A DNA stretch of 64,000 nt from Monodelphis domestica (GCF_027887165.1 NC_077228.1:214191019-214255018); one strand, 5' to 3'. Counted from the stretch's first letter, positions 12,029-23,381 are shown. Numbers and translations: made by a program. The notes: a model not told the origin generated them from the letters alone.

Positions 12029-12217
12029 GGGGAGGGGGTATTTCTCTAATTTTTTCCCTATCATTCAAGGAAAGAACTATTAATTCTGTTTATTCTACCT
12101 TCCCCCACCACACCAACTTATTGAAGTCTTATCCCTTCTAAAATTTACCACAGCTAAATTAAAGGCACTTTACCCTAATTTCCACACTGATTTAATCAAA
12201 ATGAAAACAATGTACTT

Positions 12218-12401
12218 TTAAAAAACCCTTCTCTTCTGTCTAAGAATAAATATTCAGCATTAATTCCTGGCAGAAGAAAGTAAGGGCTAGGGAATTGGGG
12301 TTAAGTGATTTGCCCAGGGTCTCAGAGGCCACATTTGAACCCAGGACCTCCAGTATCCAAGCCTGGCAGTCAATCCACTGAGCCCCCTAACTTCCCCCCA
12401 C
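12218..12401 (-). mobile_element. SINE1-type SINE
   Basis: AAACCCTTCTCTTCTGTC to CAATCCACTGAGCCCCCTAA. Confidence 0.9.
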
Positions 12402-12880
12402 AATATACTTTTAAAGATAGCAAAGCAAACACGTTTACAAGCCAGCATTCACTCACATAATGGACAGGCTTTGAGACTTCCTCTTTTCTTTTGCTCTTTG
12501 TACTCCAGTGGCTTTTCTCCTCTGACTTTATGGCAAAGCCTTCATTTTCAACTGGCTGCAGGAAATGTCCTTATTTTGGGGTTGCTGCCCTCTTCAATTA
12601 CCTGGGCAGGGTTAAAGTTGCACCACAATTTGGGGAGAAGCCATTTCACCCTAGCATTCCTGAATTTACAGTTCTATTTTTTGTCTCGGGTGAATTGAAT
12701 GGTTCTTGGCCAAGAATTCAGATTTACTTATAGAAGCTTCTGCTTGCAAATAAGAGATGTCCCTTAAGGGAAATTAAAGCTTACTCAAGCAATAATGTCG
12801 CCAGTTAGGTGAATAATTTCATCCAGAGCAAAAGACCCATATGAACAAACTGTAATTAAAGAGCATCCCAGGTATAAAAT
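12402..12880. other. Unassigned sequence
   Basis: No gene recognised. Overlapping short open frames around 12,480-12,730 show no known motif. Confidence 0.4.
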
Positions 12881-12884
12881 AAAA

Positions 12885-13800
12885 TATATTTAAGGACCTG
12901 CAAGTTTGTGGGACATGAGAGCTCCACTAAGCTGGTCAAGGGACACTTTCTTGGATTCTGGACTTTTGTCAACTGTGTTTTTGGAACCCCCCAAGTTTGC
13001 CCCTGTCCCTGGGGAACTTGCCTTAAGGGAAGTCCCAGACTGACCTTGTCTGGACTGAACAATAAACTTTAAAGTACTTAATGATCCCAGTTTAGGTAAG
13101 ATTAGGATATAATCAGATCTTAAGTACCCTTTTTGTCTTAGAAGTTTCTCCCATTGTTCTCCCAGACCTGTCCCTGATAGCCCAGGAGATGGCTGGAATC
13201 ATCCTTTTGTATCCATTGTAGAGCATCAGCCCTGGACTCCGGATTTCCTGGGGTCCATTGTAAAGCTAGTCAATCATATTTCCCTGCCCTTTATTCCCCA
13301 AAAGGTATATAAGACCCCCAAGTTCTGTTACTTTTTGGACAATCTATCTTTGGCAGGTGCATTCTCTTTGCAAAGATACTGAAATAGCAATTTCCTTCTT
13401 CAGCTTATTTTGCAGATGAGGAAAGTGAGGCACACACAGGGTTAGGTGACTTGCCTAGGGTCATATAGCTAGTATCTGAGGTCAGATTTGCATTCAGGCC
13501 CTAAAACCCGAGTACAGAATTTAAAGGATTTCATGGGATTCTTTTGGTTCCTTATAATTCCAGGATGTCCCCAAGCACTGAATTTAGTTGCTAAATGGAA
13601 TTCTCTCAGTCAAAATTGCCTGCATTTCTCTTAGCCTAGAACTTGGGTCTTGTCTGAATTACTTGGATTTGTCCTACTTCAAAAACTATTGCTTCTGCCT
13701 TAATAAATGAAAGTTTAGCTTTTATTCGCCTTAAGGGGATTTGTCCAGGTGAAGGAGCACCGGGGTCATTGCCAGGGCACCATTCCTGCCAGCCATTCCA
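12885..13800 (+). mobile_element. LTR fossil, class I-like (family X), with a nested SINE
   Basis: TATATAA at 13306, AATAAA at 13702 and the family marker GACTGAACAATAAAC at about 13,055. The stretch 12,960-13,060 matches the reverse complement of 21,840-21,945. A MAR1 SINE interrupts it. Ends are approximate. Confidence 0.6.
13366..13500 (-). mobile_element. MAR1-type SINE fragment inside the LTR
   Basis: CAGATGAGGAAAGTGAGGCA, GTGACTTGCCTAGGGTCAT and TGAGGTCAGATTTGCATTC in reverse orientation. Confidence 0.75.
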
Positions 13801-13879
13801 TTGTGTTTGCGGATATGGGAGACAAAAAGGAGCCCTTATGTCTCAGGCAGGGAAGCAAGAGTTAGGGAACTGAGGGAGA

Positions 13880-14232
13880 CTTGTATAGCCTAGTAAGATA
13901 TGGTGAACCCCAAGTTTTAGGACTAGCTTGTAAGACCCCAAAGCTTGTCCTTGTTCCCCGTTCCTATGAGAATCCACCCTGAAGGGAATCTCAGGCTAGC
14001 AGTTTCAGACTGAATAATGGACCCTAAAATAAACTACAATCCCAGTTAGGTTGGGCTAAACCCAAGCAGAGTGACTCTTCTGGTCTCTAGAAGCCTCTCC
14101 CTGTACATCACACCCTCCTCCGGACCTTCAGCATACAGACTGACTTCCTGCCTACTGTGCTTAAGAGTCATATGACCTGGGCTTGGCCCCACCTGATAGT
14201 GATGGTCTTTAATCACTAAATTGTAAAGTCAA
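13880..14232 (+). mobile_element. LTR family X, 5' half
   Basis: AGCTTGTCCTTGTTCCCC, GAAGGGAATCTCAGGCTAG and GACTGAATAATGGACCCTAA are the family X 5' region. Its first 142 bases are repeated inverted at 14233-14371. Confidence 0.6.
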
Positions 14233-14371
14233 TCCATTATTCAGTCTGAAACTGCTAGTCTGAGATTCCCTTCGGGGTGGATTCTCATGGGAACAAGGAC
14301 AAGCTTTGGGGTCTCCAACTTATAGGTTAGTCCTAAAACTTAGGGTTCATCGGATCTTACTAAGCTACAAG
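14233..14371 (-). mobile_element. LTR family X, inverted 5' end
   Basis: Reverse complement of 13880-14021 with about ten differences and small indels, so two 5' ends of one family face each other. Confidence 0.65.
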
Positions 14372-14439
14372 TTTGGGGTTTCTAGATTCCATGCTGACAG
14401 CCCTCAGGACCTGGACCAAGGCTTAAAAGCCCTTATTCT

Positions 14440-14605
14440 AGTGGCAGCTGGTGGTATCATGGCTAGAGCCAGGCAAGGAGACCAGAGATCCTGGTTCAAA
14501 TCTGGTCTCAGAAATTTGCTAGCTGTGAGGCTTTGGGCAAGTACCTTAATCCTAGTTGTTTAGCTCTTATTACTCTTCTACTATGAAACAGATTGAAAGG
14601 TTTTT
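14440..14605 (+). mobile_element. SINE1-type SINE
   Basis: GGTATCATGGCTAGAGCCAG, GATCCTGGTTCAAATCTGG and GGGCAAGTACCTTAATCC; somewhat decayed. Confidence 0.82.
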
Positions 14606-15417
14606 GTTTTATCCTGTTTTGTTTTTTAAGTCCTTACTTGGGGAATAGTGAGAAAACCAGAATGAGCAGGACATATTCCTACCAAACTACCTAAATTCCT
14701 GTGAATAGCTTATTCGGAAACCTGGTCAAATCAACAACAAATGTAGACTCTCCTTAACAAAGACCCACTAAGGTTTTTCCTGAGCTCAATTAACCCCAAA
14801 ACAATGAGCAATTACCTAAGGCAAAATTTGATCTCCTAGCTCAGATGGATGTCACCCAAAAGGTATGTCATCTGTTTGCCTATCTCCCAAAAGAGAACTT
14901 AGAAAAAGCATCTCCTTACCTTCCCAGAGACCTCTGGAGATTTAAGAAAGCAGATGATCCTGTCCCCTAGAGCACAGAGCTGGTGAGCATTAAAGATCTT
15001 TGTAGAACTTCCAAGAATTGTCTGAAACAAAGCCACTTTTCTTCAGGCAAAATTTTTTTCAAAAAAAATTTTTTTATTAAAGAGACAGTTGAACAAGTTA
15101 GAGGATACTTCTTATTAAAGAAATGATTCCCAGCTCTTAAAAATCCTTTTTATATACATTAGGGAACCAGAAAGAAAAACATCTAACATCTGGTAGAAGT
15201 CAGAATAGCTAATAGATCAAGAATTTTCCATAGTGTCTGAATTTAAACATCCTGTCATAAAACACAGAGGAAGACATAAATTTCAGAGTTACCCAAGGGT
15301 CACTTAGATTAAGTTGTTTTGAACAGTTAGACAACATCTTGTGCCTGGGAGTACACATTCCTTTGCGGGTAAGGGGAGAGAGACAAGTTACTCATAATTA
15401 GAAAAGTGTATATTAGA
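14606..15417. other. Unassigned sequence
   Basis: No gene or clear repeat; possibly old retroviral internal sequence between LTR pieces, which I cannot show. Confidence 0.35.
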
Positions 15418-15517
15418 ACAACTCTGAGGTGCCATCTCTCAACAGATTGGCAAGGATGAAGAAAAAAGAAAGAAACAAAGACTGGAAATGACAAATGTTA
15501 GAGTGGTTGCAGGAAGA
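15418..15517 (+). mobile_element. L1 ORF2 fragment
   Basis: CAACTCTGAGGTGCCATCTC and AACAGATTGGCAAGGATG match the L1 ORF2 region seen at 36,830 and 52,240. Confidence 0.65.
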
Positions 15518-15521
15518 AGAG

Positions 15522-15998
15522 TGTCAACCTGGAAAAACATATAACCACTAAAGTAATTAGTTACAAAGAACAAGTCTTCAGTCGGGACAATGGAGAAAAG
15601 AGTTCTTATGGCTACCACATAGAGTCATGGGCACACACAACACCAAGACCACACTGAGGTAAACTAAGACAGTGGGAATGGTGTCTCTGGGAAACTACGC
15701 CAGGAATGGGAATGTCCATCATGGGCATTTCCAAAGAACTGAAGAATTTGGGGTCTTATATTCACTTTGGGGAATAAAGGAAAGTAAGAACAACTGATTG
15801 ACCTACAAGGAGACAATGGGAGGAGAAGTTTGGGGGGCAGGGAGTGGCTGCTGGCTGTACTACCTGGGAGAGGCCCACATACAATGTGTGAAACTCTCAA
15901 GACAAAGGGGTACTTGAGATTAGATTATATCTACTACTCTTATCTAGGCTGAGATCTTGGGTACTTAAATGTTTATTGTTCAGTCTAGGACAAACCTA
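15522..15998 (-). mobile_element. LTR family X
   Basis: Left end TGTCAACCTGGAAAAACA matches the left end of 21437-21945 (TGTCAACTTGGAAAAACA). It carries ATTGTTCAGTCTAGGACAA near its right end. Confidence 0.6.
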
Positions 15999-16003
15999 CT
16001 AAT

Positions 16004-16187
16004 TCCCTGGACTTGTAGCCTGGAGGGACCTGGTGACCCCAGTCCATTTAGTTTTGGAGGTGAAAGCCTCAGGTCTGAGCTTGTCCCTGTGAGAATTCAT
16101 CCCAGGGGAATCTCAGACTTAACAATTCACTTCAGACAGGGACTATGCCCAAACTGAAGTGGAGTGACTCTGACTCAGCATATGTTG
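16004..16187 (+). mobile_element. LTR family X, 5' end fragment
   Basis: CTTGTAGCCTGGAGGGACC, GGGGAATCTCAGACTTAAC and GGAGTGACTCTGACTC match 13880-14090 in the same direction, head to head with the preceding minus LTR. Confidence 0.5.
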
Positions 16188-16189
16188 AA

Positions 16190-16915
16190 TTTATTATGTA
16201 TTTTTATATTTTATATTTTTTAATTAATATTTTTCCATGGTTACATGAATCATGTTCTTTCCCTCCTCTCCTCTCAACCGCCCCCCCCCCCCATAGCCGA
16301 CATGCAATTCCACTGGGTTTTACAAGTGTCATTGATCAAGATCTATTTCCCTATTACTGATAATTGCACTAGGGTGATCATTTAGAGCAGCGGTTCTCAA
16401 CCTCTCAATTTGTAGCGATGAGAATACATAATGCATATCAAGTATTTACATTCCGAATCATAACTGTAGCAAAATTACAGTTTTGAAGTAGCCACCAAAA
16501 TAATTTTTTGGTTTGGGATCACCGCAACATGAGGAACTGTATTGCGGGGTCACAGCATTAGGAAGGTTGAGAACCACTGATTTAGAGTCTATATCCCCAG
16601 TCATATCTGCATTGACCCATGTGATCAAGCAGTTGTTTTTCTTCTGTGTTTCTACTCCCACAGATCTTTCTCTGGATGTGGATAGCATTCTTTCTCATAA
16701 GTCCCTCAGAACTGTCCTGGATTTTTTTTGCTGCTAGTACAGAAGTCCATTACAATCAATTGTGCCACAGTGTTTCAGTCTCTGTGTACAATGTTCTCCT
16801 GGTTCTATTCCTTTCACTCTGCATTAATTCTTGGAGGTCGTTCCAGTTCACCATGATCATTATTCCTTTTAACACAGTAGTGTTCATTACCAACAGATAC
16901 CACTTTCTCTAGTTC
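16190..16915 (-). mobile_element. L1 3' end, interrupted by a MITE
   Basis: Reverse complement: CCATGGTTACATGAATCATG, GCAATTCCACTGGGTTTTAC, then TCTCTGTGTACAATGTTCTC and CTCTGCATTAATTCTTGGAG (ORF2 end). The MITE at 16388-16579 splits it. Confidence 0.88.
16388..16579. mobile_element. SPIN/OposCharlie-like hAT MITE, complete
   Basis: 192 bp, starts CAGCGGTTCTCAACCT and ends AGGTTGAGAACCACTG (near-perfect inverted ends). Flanked by exact 8-bp duplications ATTTAGAG at 16380-16387 and 16580-16587. The body (CATAACTGTAGCAAAATTAC, AACATGAGGAACTGTATT) matches the remembered SPIN/OC1/URR1 group, famed for horizontal transfer. Non-coding, inserted in an L1. Confidence 0.9.
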
Positions 16916-17049
16916 AGTGGAAGTTTCAGGACTGTTTGTTTTCCCAGATTAATCTACCCACCTACATTAAGTACTCTTAATATGATCACATTGGTAGCTC
17001 TATATTTTTCAGATCAATATAACTTATATAGCCAACAAATAGGGAAGGA

Positions 17050-17640
17050 TTAAAGAGGGTAAATTTAGGGTTGAGACTGAATATAATTTTAGTTGGTCGC
17101 CAGGGATTTAAATTTTAATCCCAATGAAATACTCAAGTCAGAATGGAATTTTATGTTGGTTTATTTACAATAGAAGGAAGAAATTAAGAATGAGAGAGAG
17201 AGAAAAGGGGAAAGATCTGCTCCAGCCTGTCTGAGCCAGGCAGGAGTTCAGAGTCCTTGGCCAAGGGGCCTCTCCAGAAAGCCAAGAAAAAAGGGAGTCA
17301 GCCTTATCTATCATCACATGATCGTCTAAAGGAAAGCAGTCTGAGGTCTCACACTGAGCTCCTGCAGGGTCGAGTTCCATGTCCAAATCCACAAAAGTTC
17401 CCTCTCACAGGAAGTGAAGGCAGTTCTTTACATCACTTCCTGTGTCTCACATGTACCAATGATGGCTTAAACTTGTCTTAGGACAGCCCAGGGAGTTAGT
17501 TGTTTCTGATTTGTCACTTGGTAGCACACAAGGGTCATAGACCTTCCTCCCCCACACTTAATCCTTAAGTGGGGGTGTATATATTACTGTTTCCTAGAAT
17601 TCTAAAGACTAAGCAGGGTGGAGTAAAACTAAAATTCACA
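17050..17640 (-). mobile_element. LTR of class I-like ERV (family A, 3' LTR)
   Basis: In minus sense it starts TGTGAATTTTAG, related to the solo LTR at 37854-38511 (shared CTCCACCCTGCTTAGTC). A polypurine tract, GAGGGGGGAT in minus sense, abuts it at 17641, so this is a 3' LTR with the internal part to the right. Confidence 0.75.
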
Positions 17641-17928
17641 ATCCCCCCTCATGATGATTGGGGGACTAGTCTCCCCAATTGATCACTAAACATAATCATC
17701 TTGTACCTCTAAAATCTTCTAACTACAGGTGCATATAAAATTTCACCTTCTAAGAGGAAACTACAATAGTTAGAGATAAGAGGGAAATAGAAGAGATAGA
17801 CACAGTAAAACCAATGTTTTGCTGGGTGCATTGACAAAACCAATTAGGGGGCAGTCCCCTTTTGGCATAAGAGTGTACACTCAAAATAAATGTTCAATCA
17901 ACCACACCTCAAAGTTCATTCTGGATCT
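17641..17928 (-). mobile_element. ERV internal remnant next to 3' LTR
   Basis: Polypurine tract side of the family A element, short and broken; the next LTR is inserted at its right. Confidence 0.5.
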
Positions 17929-18862
17929 TGTGACAAGGAAATCACTTTAAAAGACTGATATATATTAATTTAAGGTCGCCAAGGAATTCAGCTATGTAAT
18001 TCCTAAATGAAAACTCAAGTCAGCAGTCAACCTTTTATCGAGTTTAATTACAAACAGGATGAAGAAAGGTATTAGAGATAGAGAGAGAGAGGGAGAGAGA
18101 AAGGGGAGAGAAGGGAATAGGGCTTAAATACCCCTTCTGTTTAGGCTGGGCCAAAAGGCCTAAGTCCTTAGATAGCTGGGGCAAAGAAAGGAGATCAGTC
18201 CCTATTACTCACGTGACCAAAATGGAGAAACAGTCTCAGGGGCCTCCACCTCCAGCTTCCTTCAGAGACAACCCTCAAAGCACCACCTCTCAGACCAAAA
18301 ACCTCTCCAACCAACCACACCTCAGTCCTCAGACCCCTCTATCTTTAAGGAAACCATCCAAGTTCCCTCCCCTCAGTTCTCACATCTACCAATCACTGTC
18401 CATGTCTTCCCTGTGCCAATGGTGGCTCTAGCTTAACGCAGGACCTCCCAGAGGTCTGTGGCTTTGCACATGTCTGTTGAAGGTCATATTCTCAATAATT
18501 AAATCTTGATCCTTTGCTGCAGCCCTTCCTAAATCCTGTTAGGACTGAGTGGGGTGGAAATTGTATTTTTCAAGGCCTGGTTCTGTCATTCCAAGTATCT
18601 CTATTGTATCAATTCTAAAATCAATCATGACTCAAAGAACTTCCTGTTCTATGCTTAAGCATAGGTCAAAGCCCTTTCCATTGTTCAGCAAAAGGTTTCT
18701 GTCCTAAAGTAATCTTAAGAAGGGAGGAGGAGGAACCTCCCATGCCAATGGGGTTCACATTCCAATAGAGTTCCCACTATCAATAGGAAAATTTTCAAGT
18801 ATGAAATTTCCCAATGGTGAAATTTCCAACATTTATAAGTCTAAGAAATTTTAAGGTTTACA
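17929..18862 (-). mobile_element. LTR of class I-like ERV (family B)
   Basis: In minus sense starts TGTAAACCTTAAAATTTC and ends CCTTGTCACA (TG...CA). It aligns with the LTR at 1-815. Its middle (about 18,570 leftward) is close to family A, so the LTR may be mosaic or nested. A purine tract with GGAGGGGAT at about 19,001 leaves an alternative right end at 19,000. Confidence 0.65.
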
Positions 18863-21430
18863 ATCTTCCTGATGTAATGTAGGTTTTCAGGCATCTTTCT
18901 GCAAACAATTCATTCTCTGGATTTTAGGAGTTAGCAAGCTTCGTTCCTTGAAGATCATTCTGAAACAAACATTTTAAATCTTGGATTTTATGAAAATACA
19001 ATCCCCTCCTGAAGAGGGTGTTGAGAAACACCCAGTTCAGCTCAGGATGCAAGGTTGAGTTATGGGGCATATGAGTCAAATATCAGAAGAAAAACAAAAA
19101 ACAAAATTATAAAAGAAAAAATGGAAGAAAAATTAAACTTTCTGGAGAAAGAAAAATTTGAAATCAGATCCAAAATATAAAAAATCTATGTATACAAAAT
19201 TTTGAATAAGCAAAAATTCATAATAGGCCCTTGTATTAGGGTTTAATAAATTTCTAACAGGTCCTTGTATTAGGGTCCAGGTAAAGGAATTTCTATCCCA
19301 CAAGTCTGTAAGACAGAATACAGTAATATTTCCCATTTTACCCATCTGCAGCCAAGACTTCAGGAAGTTGACATACTAGAAGAGAGAAAAACAGACCAGA
19401 TTTTTGTGATAGGGAAGTGTCATTCCCTGGTCTGATTTTACCTTCATTCTCAGGGATAGGGGGAGCCAGGATGATAGCCAAACTTCTGTCTTGTCTGTGA
19501 ATGTTTCACAAAGAGTGTGGATACAATGGAGTCCTACATATTAACATATGTCAAGCATGGCAACCTCGAGTCTCACACTAGGTTCAAGTCCTCTTGTATT
19601 GGCTTAGATGTTCATCAATCCCACATGGATTGGTTTGGTCCTTTTTGACCTTGGGCTCCTTGGCACTGTATAGTGGCTCTTTTGTTCCCTTCTCCTGTTA
19701 TCAGACACAATCATTAATCACAGTCCCATAACATTTATCAATAAATGGCAGGTTTCCATAGTCTAAAGCTTTTTGGGTATGCATTAATATTATAGCAAGT
19801 ATATATTTTAACTTATATTACTGCAGGATAAAAAATTAATATTTATTTTATGTACCTTAAGTATAAGAACTGAGAAAAGGGGGGGGAAATCAAATATTCT
19901 ACTCAAAATAAAAGAAAAGCAATAATAAAAGTAAAAAAAAAATTCAAGAATTCAATGTGTTCCTAAAAAACAGCATCCACTTGTCAATGGATTATTATCT
20001 CCAATGCATGTGATAGGAAACAGTCAATCAGTCTCAATAGAAGATGCTCTCTTTACATGTGAGCAATGAATCCAAAAGTCCTTCTCTCCAATCTTTATAG
20101 ATATTGGAGTAGTTAACAATATTTGGAATGTCCCTTCCCAGTAAGGTTGAGTTCCTCCAGTATGCTGGAAGTTTTTATATATACCTTGTCTCCTGGGTTC
20201 AGGTCATAAAGTGAAAAGTCTAGTGGTCCTGCTTATACTGCAGTTCCAGATTCATGGAGTTCACACAGTTTGTGCTGTAATTCCTGTATATAGGAAGCAA
20301 TAGAATTATCTCCACCTAATAGTGATGTATATGCAGGGGAGAAAGACTTAGCCTATATAGGTAGATGTCCAAAAAACATCTCAAATGGTACTAAAATGCT
20401 TCTAAGATAAAATAGGGCCAGAGGGAGAATTTCAGGATCTCAGTGCATAATTTGGCAATCATAGTTTTAAGTTCTCTGTTCATTCTTTCAACTTGGCCTG
20501 AGCTCTGGGAATGATATGGTACATGGAATTTGGGAGTTATCCCCAAACAAGAATATATCTGAGTTAGAACAGAATCAGTAAAATGACTTCCCCTATCTGA
20601 ATCAATACATGCTGGTAGGCCAAAGAGAGGAATAATCTCTTTTAAAAGCACCTTAGCAACAAAAGCTGCTGTGGCTCGGGCTGCAGGAAATGCTTCTGAC
20701 CATCTGGTTAGTTGATTTACTATGACTAGACGAAATTTATATTGTCTAGTCTTTGGCATTGTTATGAAATCTATTTGCAGGTGCTCAAAAGGTGTGTAAG
20801 TCAGAGGACACCCACTAAAATCTTTGCCATGAAAGGAGTGTTGGTTATATGCTTGGCAGGTAGAGCAGGCTGTACATACTTTAGAGGCTATAGTGGTTAT
20901 ACCAGGGGCTATCCATACTCTCTTAACAGAGTCCACAATGTCCTGGGTACCAAAGTGACCATTCTTATGAACAGATTGGCAAATTTGGTGATAGAAACTT
21001 CTAGGAAGCAGGGGTTTTCCTTCAGATGACACCCATACTCCATTATTCTGTTTTGCTTTGAATTTTTGCTTCTATTTTTCCATGAGAGAGAGGGGCTCAT
21101 CTTGGGAGTAATCAATTGGAGAAGATGGGAGGAGATAGGACCAAGGATATATGTACAAGAGTGGTCTAGGCTAGGAGAAGGACCACCTCTTCATGTGAAA
21201 CAAGGGTAAAGGAGGAGATAGTAGGGGGAGATGTGTGAGTGATGTAGGATGAGGAGGAAAGGAGAAGAGGGAGCTCTTAGAGAATAGCCTTAATTCTTTC
21301 ATTGAAGATGAGATCCTTGGCAGAGAGGGTAAGAGAAAGGGGTGTCATGAGAAGTCTGAGAAAGGAGGAAAGATTTCTGATAGAGCTGCTGGAGTAAATG
21401 GGATGATGAATGGATTAGGAAAACTGAAAA
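18863..21430 (-). mobile_element. ERV internal region, class I (gammaretrovirus-like), broken
   Basis: In minus direction a proline/serine-rich gag-like stretch (21,060-21,430, tentative) precedes pol integrase (20,100-21,050); little that looks like env remains before the LTR. Large parts of gag and pol are absent, so it is an incomplete fossil. Different LTR families at its two sides suggest nested or recombined elements. Confidence 0.6.
20391..21032 (-). pseudogene. Retroviral pol remnant: integrase
   Basis: A 213-codon open stretch. It shows an H-H-C-C zinc-binding N-terminus (CTACSTCQAYN) and a catalytic core (QIDFITMP, CIDSDRGSHFTD, YHSQSSGQVERMNRELK). The order and spacing are those of gammaretrovirus-like integrase. 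A C-terminal DNA-binding motif (LNPGDKVYIKT) lies nearby at about 20,180. It is part of a broken provirus and no host function is implied. Confidence 0.9.
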
Positions 21431-21436
21431 GACTGC

Positions 21437-21945
21437 TGTCAACTTGGAAAAACAAAGAACCACTAAAATGGTCAGAAAAACCATATCTTTAGTCAGAACA
21501 AGAGACAATGCTCAAGATTTAACTGCCACACAGAGTCAAGCACTAAATACCACACAGAACCAAAGCTCTGGTACTCTGGGAACAGTATCTCTGGGAGAAT
21601 GCATCTGCCAAAGATGATTCTCAGTTCTCCAAAGAGTTACAGAACTTGGGGTCATATAGCTTTTGGGCGAATTAACAGAAAACACTGACTAGGAAAGAGG
21701 CTGTAGCCATAGACTGGGGTACCAGGGAGTGGACTAAGATACAATGAGAGAAACAAAATGGATACTTAAGATTTGATTATATACTAATCTTACTTAAATT
21801 GGGATCATTAAGTACTTTAATGTTGATTGTTCAGTCTAAGACAAGGTCATTCTGGGTCTTCCCTTAAGACAAGATCCCAAGGGACAGGGGAAAACTTGGG
21901 GGTTCCAAAAACACAATTGACTGTACCTTTCTATTATGAGGGACC
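21437..21945 (-). mobile_element. LTR family X
   Basis: Minus-strand copy; its right part (GACAAGGTCATTCTGGGTC, GGGGGTTCCAAAAACACAA) is the reverse complement of 12,960-13,060. It lies upstream (minus sense) of the ERV internal region and could be its 5' LTR. Confidence 0.6.
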
Positions 21946-22049
21946 AGTTGATATTATATAATATAAATTTTGCTTGGGTCTAATCAGCACGGCATCAACT
22001 ACTCAGTAGATGCTTAATTAATGTATGTTATGCTTTAGAAGTAATAACA

Positions 22050-22290
22050 ATGGGCTGCTTGGTTGACATAGTAGATGGAGAACCAGACCTGGAGTCAATG
22101 AAGATCTGAGTTCAAATTTGGCCTCAGAAACTTCCTAGCTATGTGACCCTGGGCAAGTCACTTAATTCCTCAGAGGAAATTCAGTTTCCTTATCTATAAA
22201 ATGAGTTGGAGAAGGAAATGGCAAACCCACTCCATTATCTTGCCAAGAAAACCTCAAATGAGGTTGAGTTGGGCAGGACTGAACAATGAC
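22050..22290 (+). mobile_element. MAR1-type SINE
   Basis: CTGCTTGGTTGACATAGTAG, AAATGAGTTGGAGAAGG and GGACTGAACAATGACAAA end. Confidence 0.88.
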
Positions 22291-23158
22291 AAAATAGTAA
22301 TACAGTAGCAACTCTCACTGGTATTGGATTGGGGTTGGACCTGTGATTTCATTGTTACAAGGATTTTCCATATTAGGACACTTCTACCAATGCAAGGTAG
22401 AACCTTCACTACAACATTTAGTCTTAGAAAGTTGTCTAGAGCAGAGGTGCAAATACTTTGTCCACAACTGCATTTGTACCCCAACACTCTCCATTTGTGA
22501 TTTGTAGAAGGGGTCTCACAATTGGTGAGACACTGGGGGTGTGCCTATAGGAGAGGTAGTCACTTCACCATTTATCTCTCCAGGTAAGAGTTTGGGTGTT
22601 GGCTACAAGGCATTCCAGTCATTCTAAAGCTATCTATTGTCTGCTCCCACACACTGCAGCCCTATACAGGGATTGGTGTGGATGAGTCAGTCTCCCGGAG
22701 GTCAAGAGTCCTTCATTTAGGGGATATGTTAGGTCCTTTTGTGAGAACATTATAAGAGTTTCAGCAAACAGGAAACAGAATCAAAACCTTTGGAAAAATA
22801 ATCAAAACAGCTGATGACTACCTTTGTTTGTATAAATACATAAAATCAAGTGAGTGGCCCCTCAGCTATTCCAATATTACCTAAACTCAGTTTTAATGCA
22901 ATGGAAAACTTAGGGTTGATGGTTATCAGTCCTTTGGCTAATCCCCTAAATCCTAACAGATTTAGGAACAACACCTAGACCTCAGAGGCTGGAATGGTCC
23001 TCCTGAGAATCATTATCTTCCCATTCCCTGTATTAAAATAGATATTGCCCCAATACCTAAGCCTTCCCCTTCTGTCCCTTACCTTCTCCACTGACCCTAA
23101 TATATACCTTCACACCTTGAACTGACTCTTGCTATGCGGCCTTGAAAAAGATTACTCC
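22291..23158. other. Unassigned sequence
   Basis: No gene seen. GCAGAGGTGCAAATAC near 22,443 faintly resembles a hAT end but no partner end was found. Confidence 0.35.
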
Positions 23159-23330
23159 TGGGACAGCTAAGGGATTCAGTGGATAGAGCACCTGGCCTGG
23201 AGACTGGAGTCCTGGGTTCAAATGTGGCCTCAAATACTTCTTAACTGTATGACCCTGGGCAAGTTGCAAAACCCCAATTAACCTTTACCACTCTTCTGCC
23301 TTAGTATTGCTTCTAAACCAAAAGGTAAGG
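23159..23330 (+). mobile_element. SINE1-type SINE
   Basis: GGAGTCCTGGGTTCAAATGT and GTATGACCCTGGGCAAGTTG; its tail runs into a GAAA/GGAA microsatellite. Confidence 0.9.
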
Positions 23331-23381
23331 GAAGAAAGGAAGAAAGCAAGGAAGAAAGAAAAGTGAAGAAAGAAAGAAAGT
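23331..23381 (+). repeat. (GAAA/GGAA)n microsatellite on SINE tail
   Basis: About 50 bp of GAAG/GAAA units directly extending the SINE1 A-rich tail. Confidence 0.9.
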
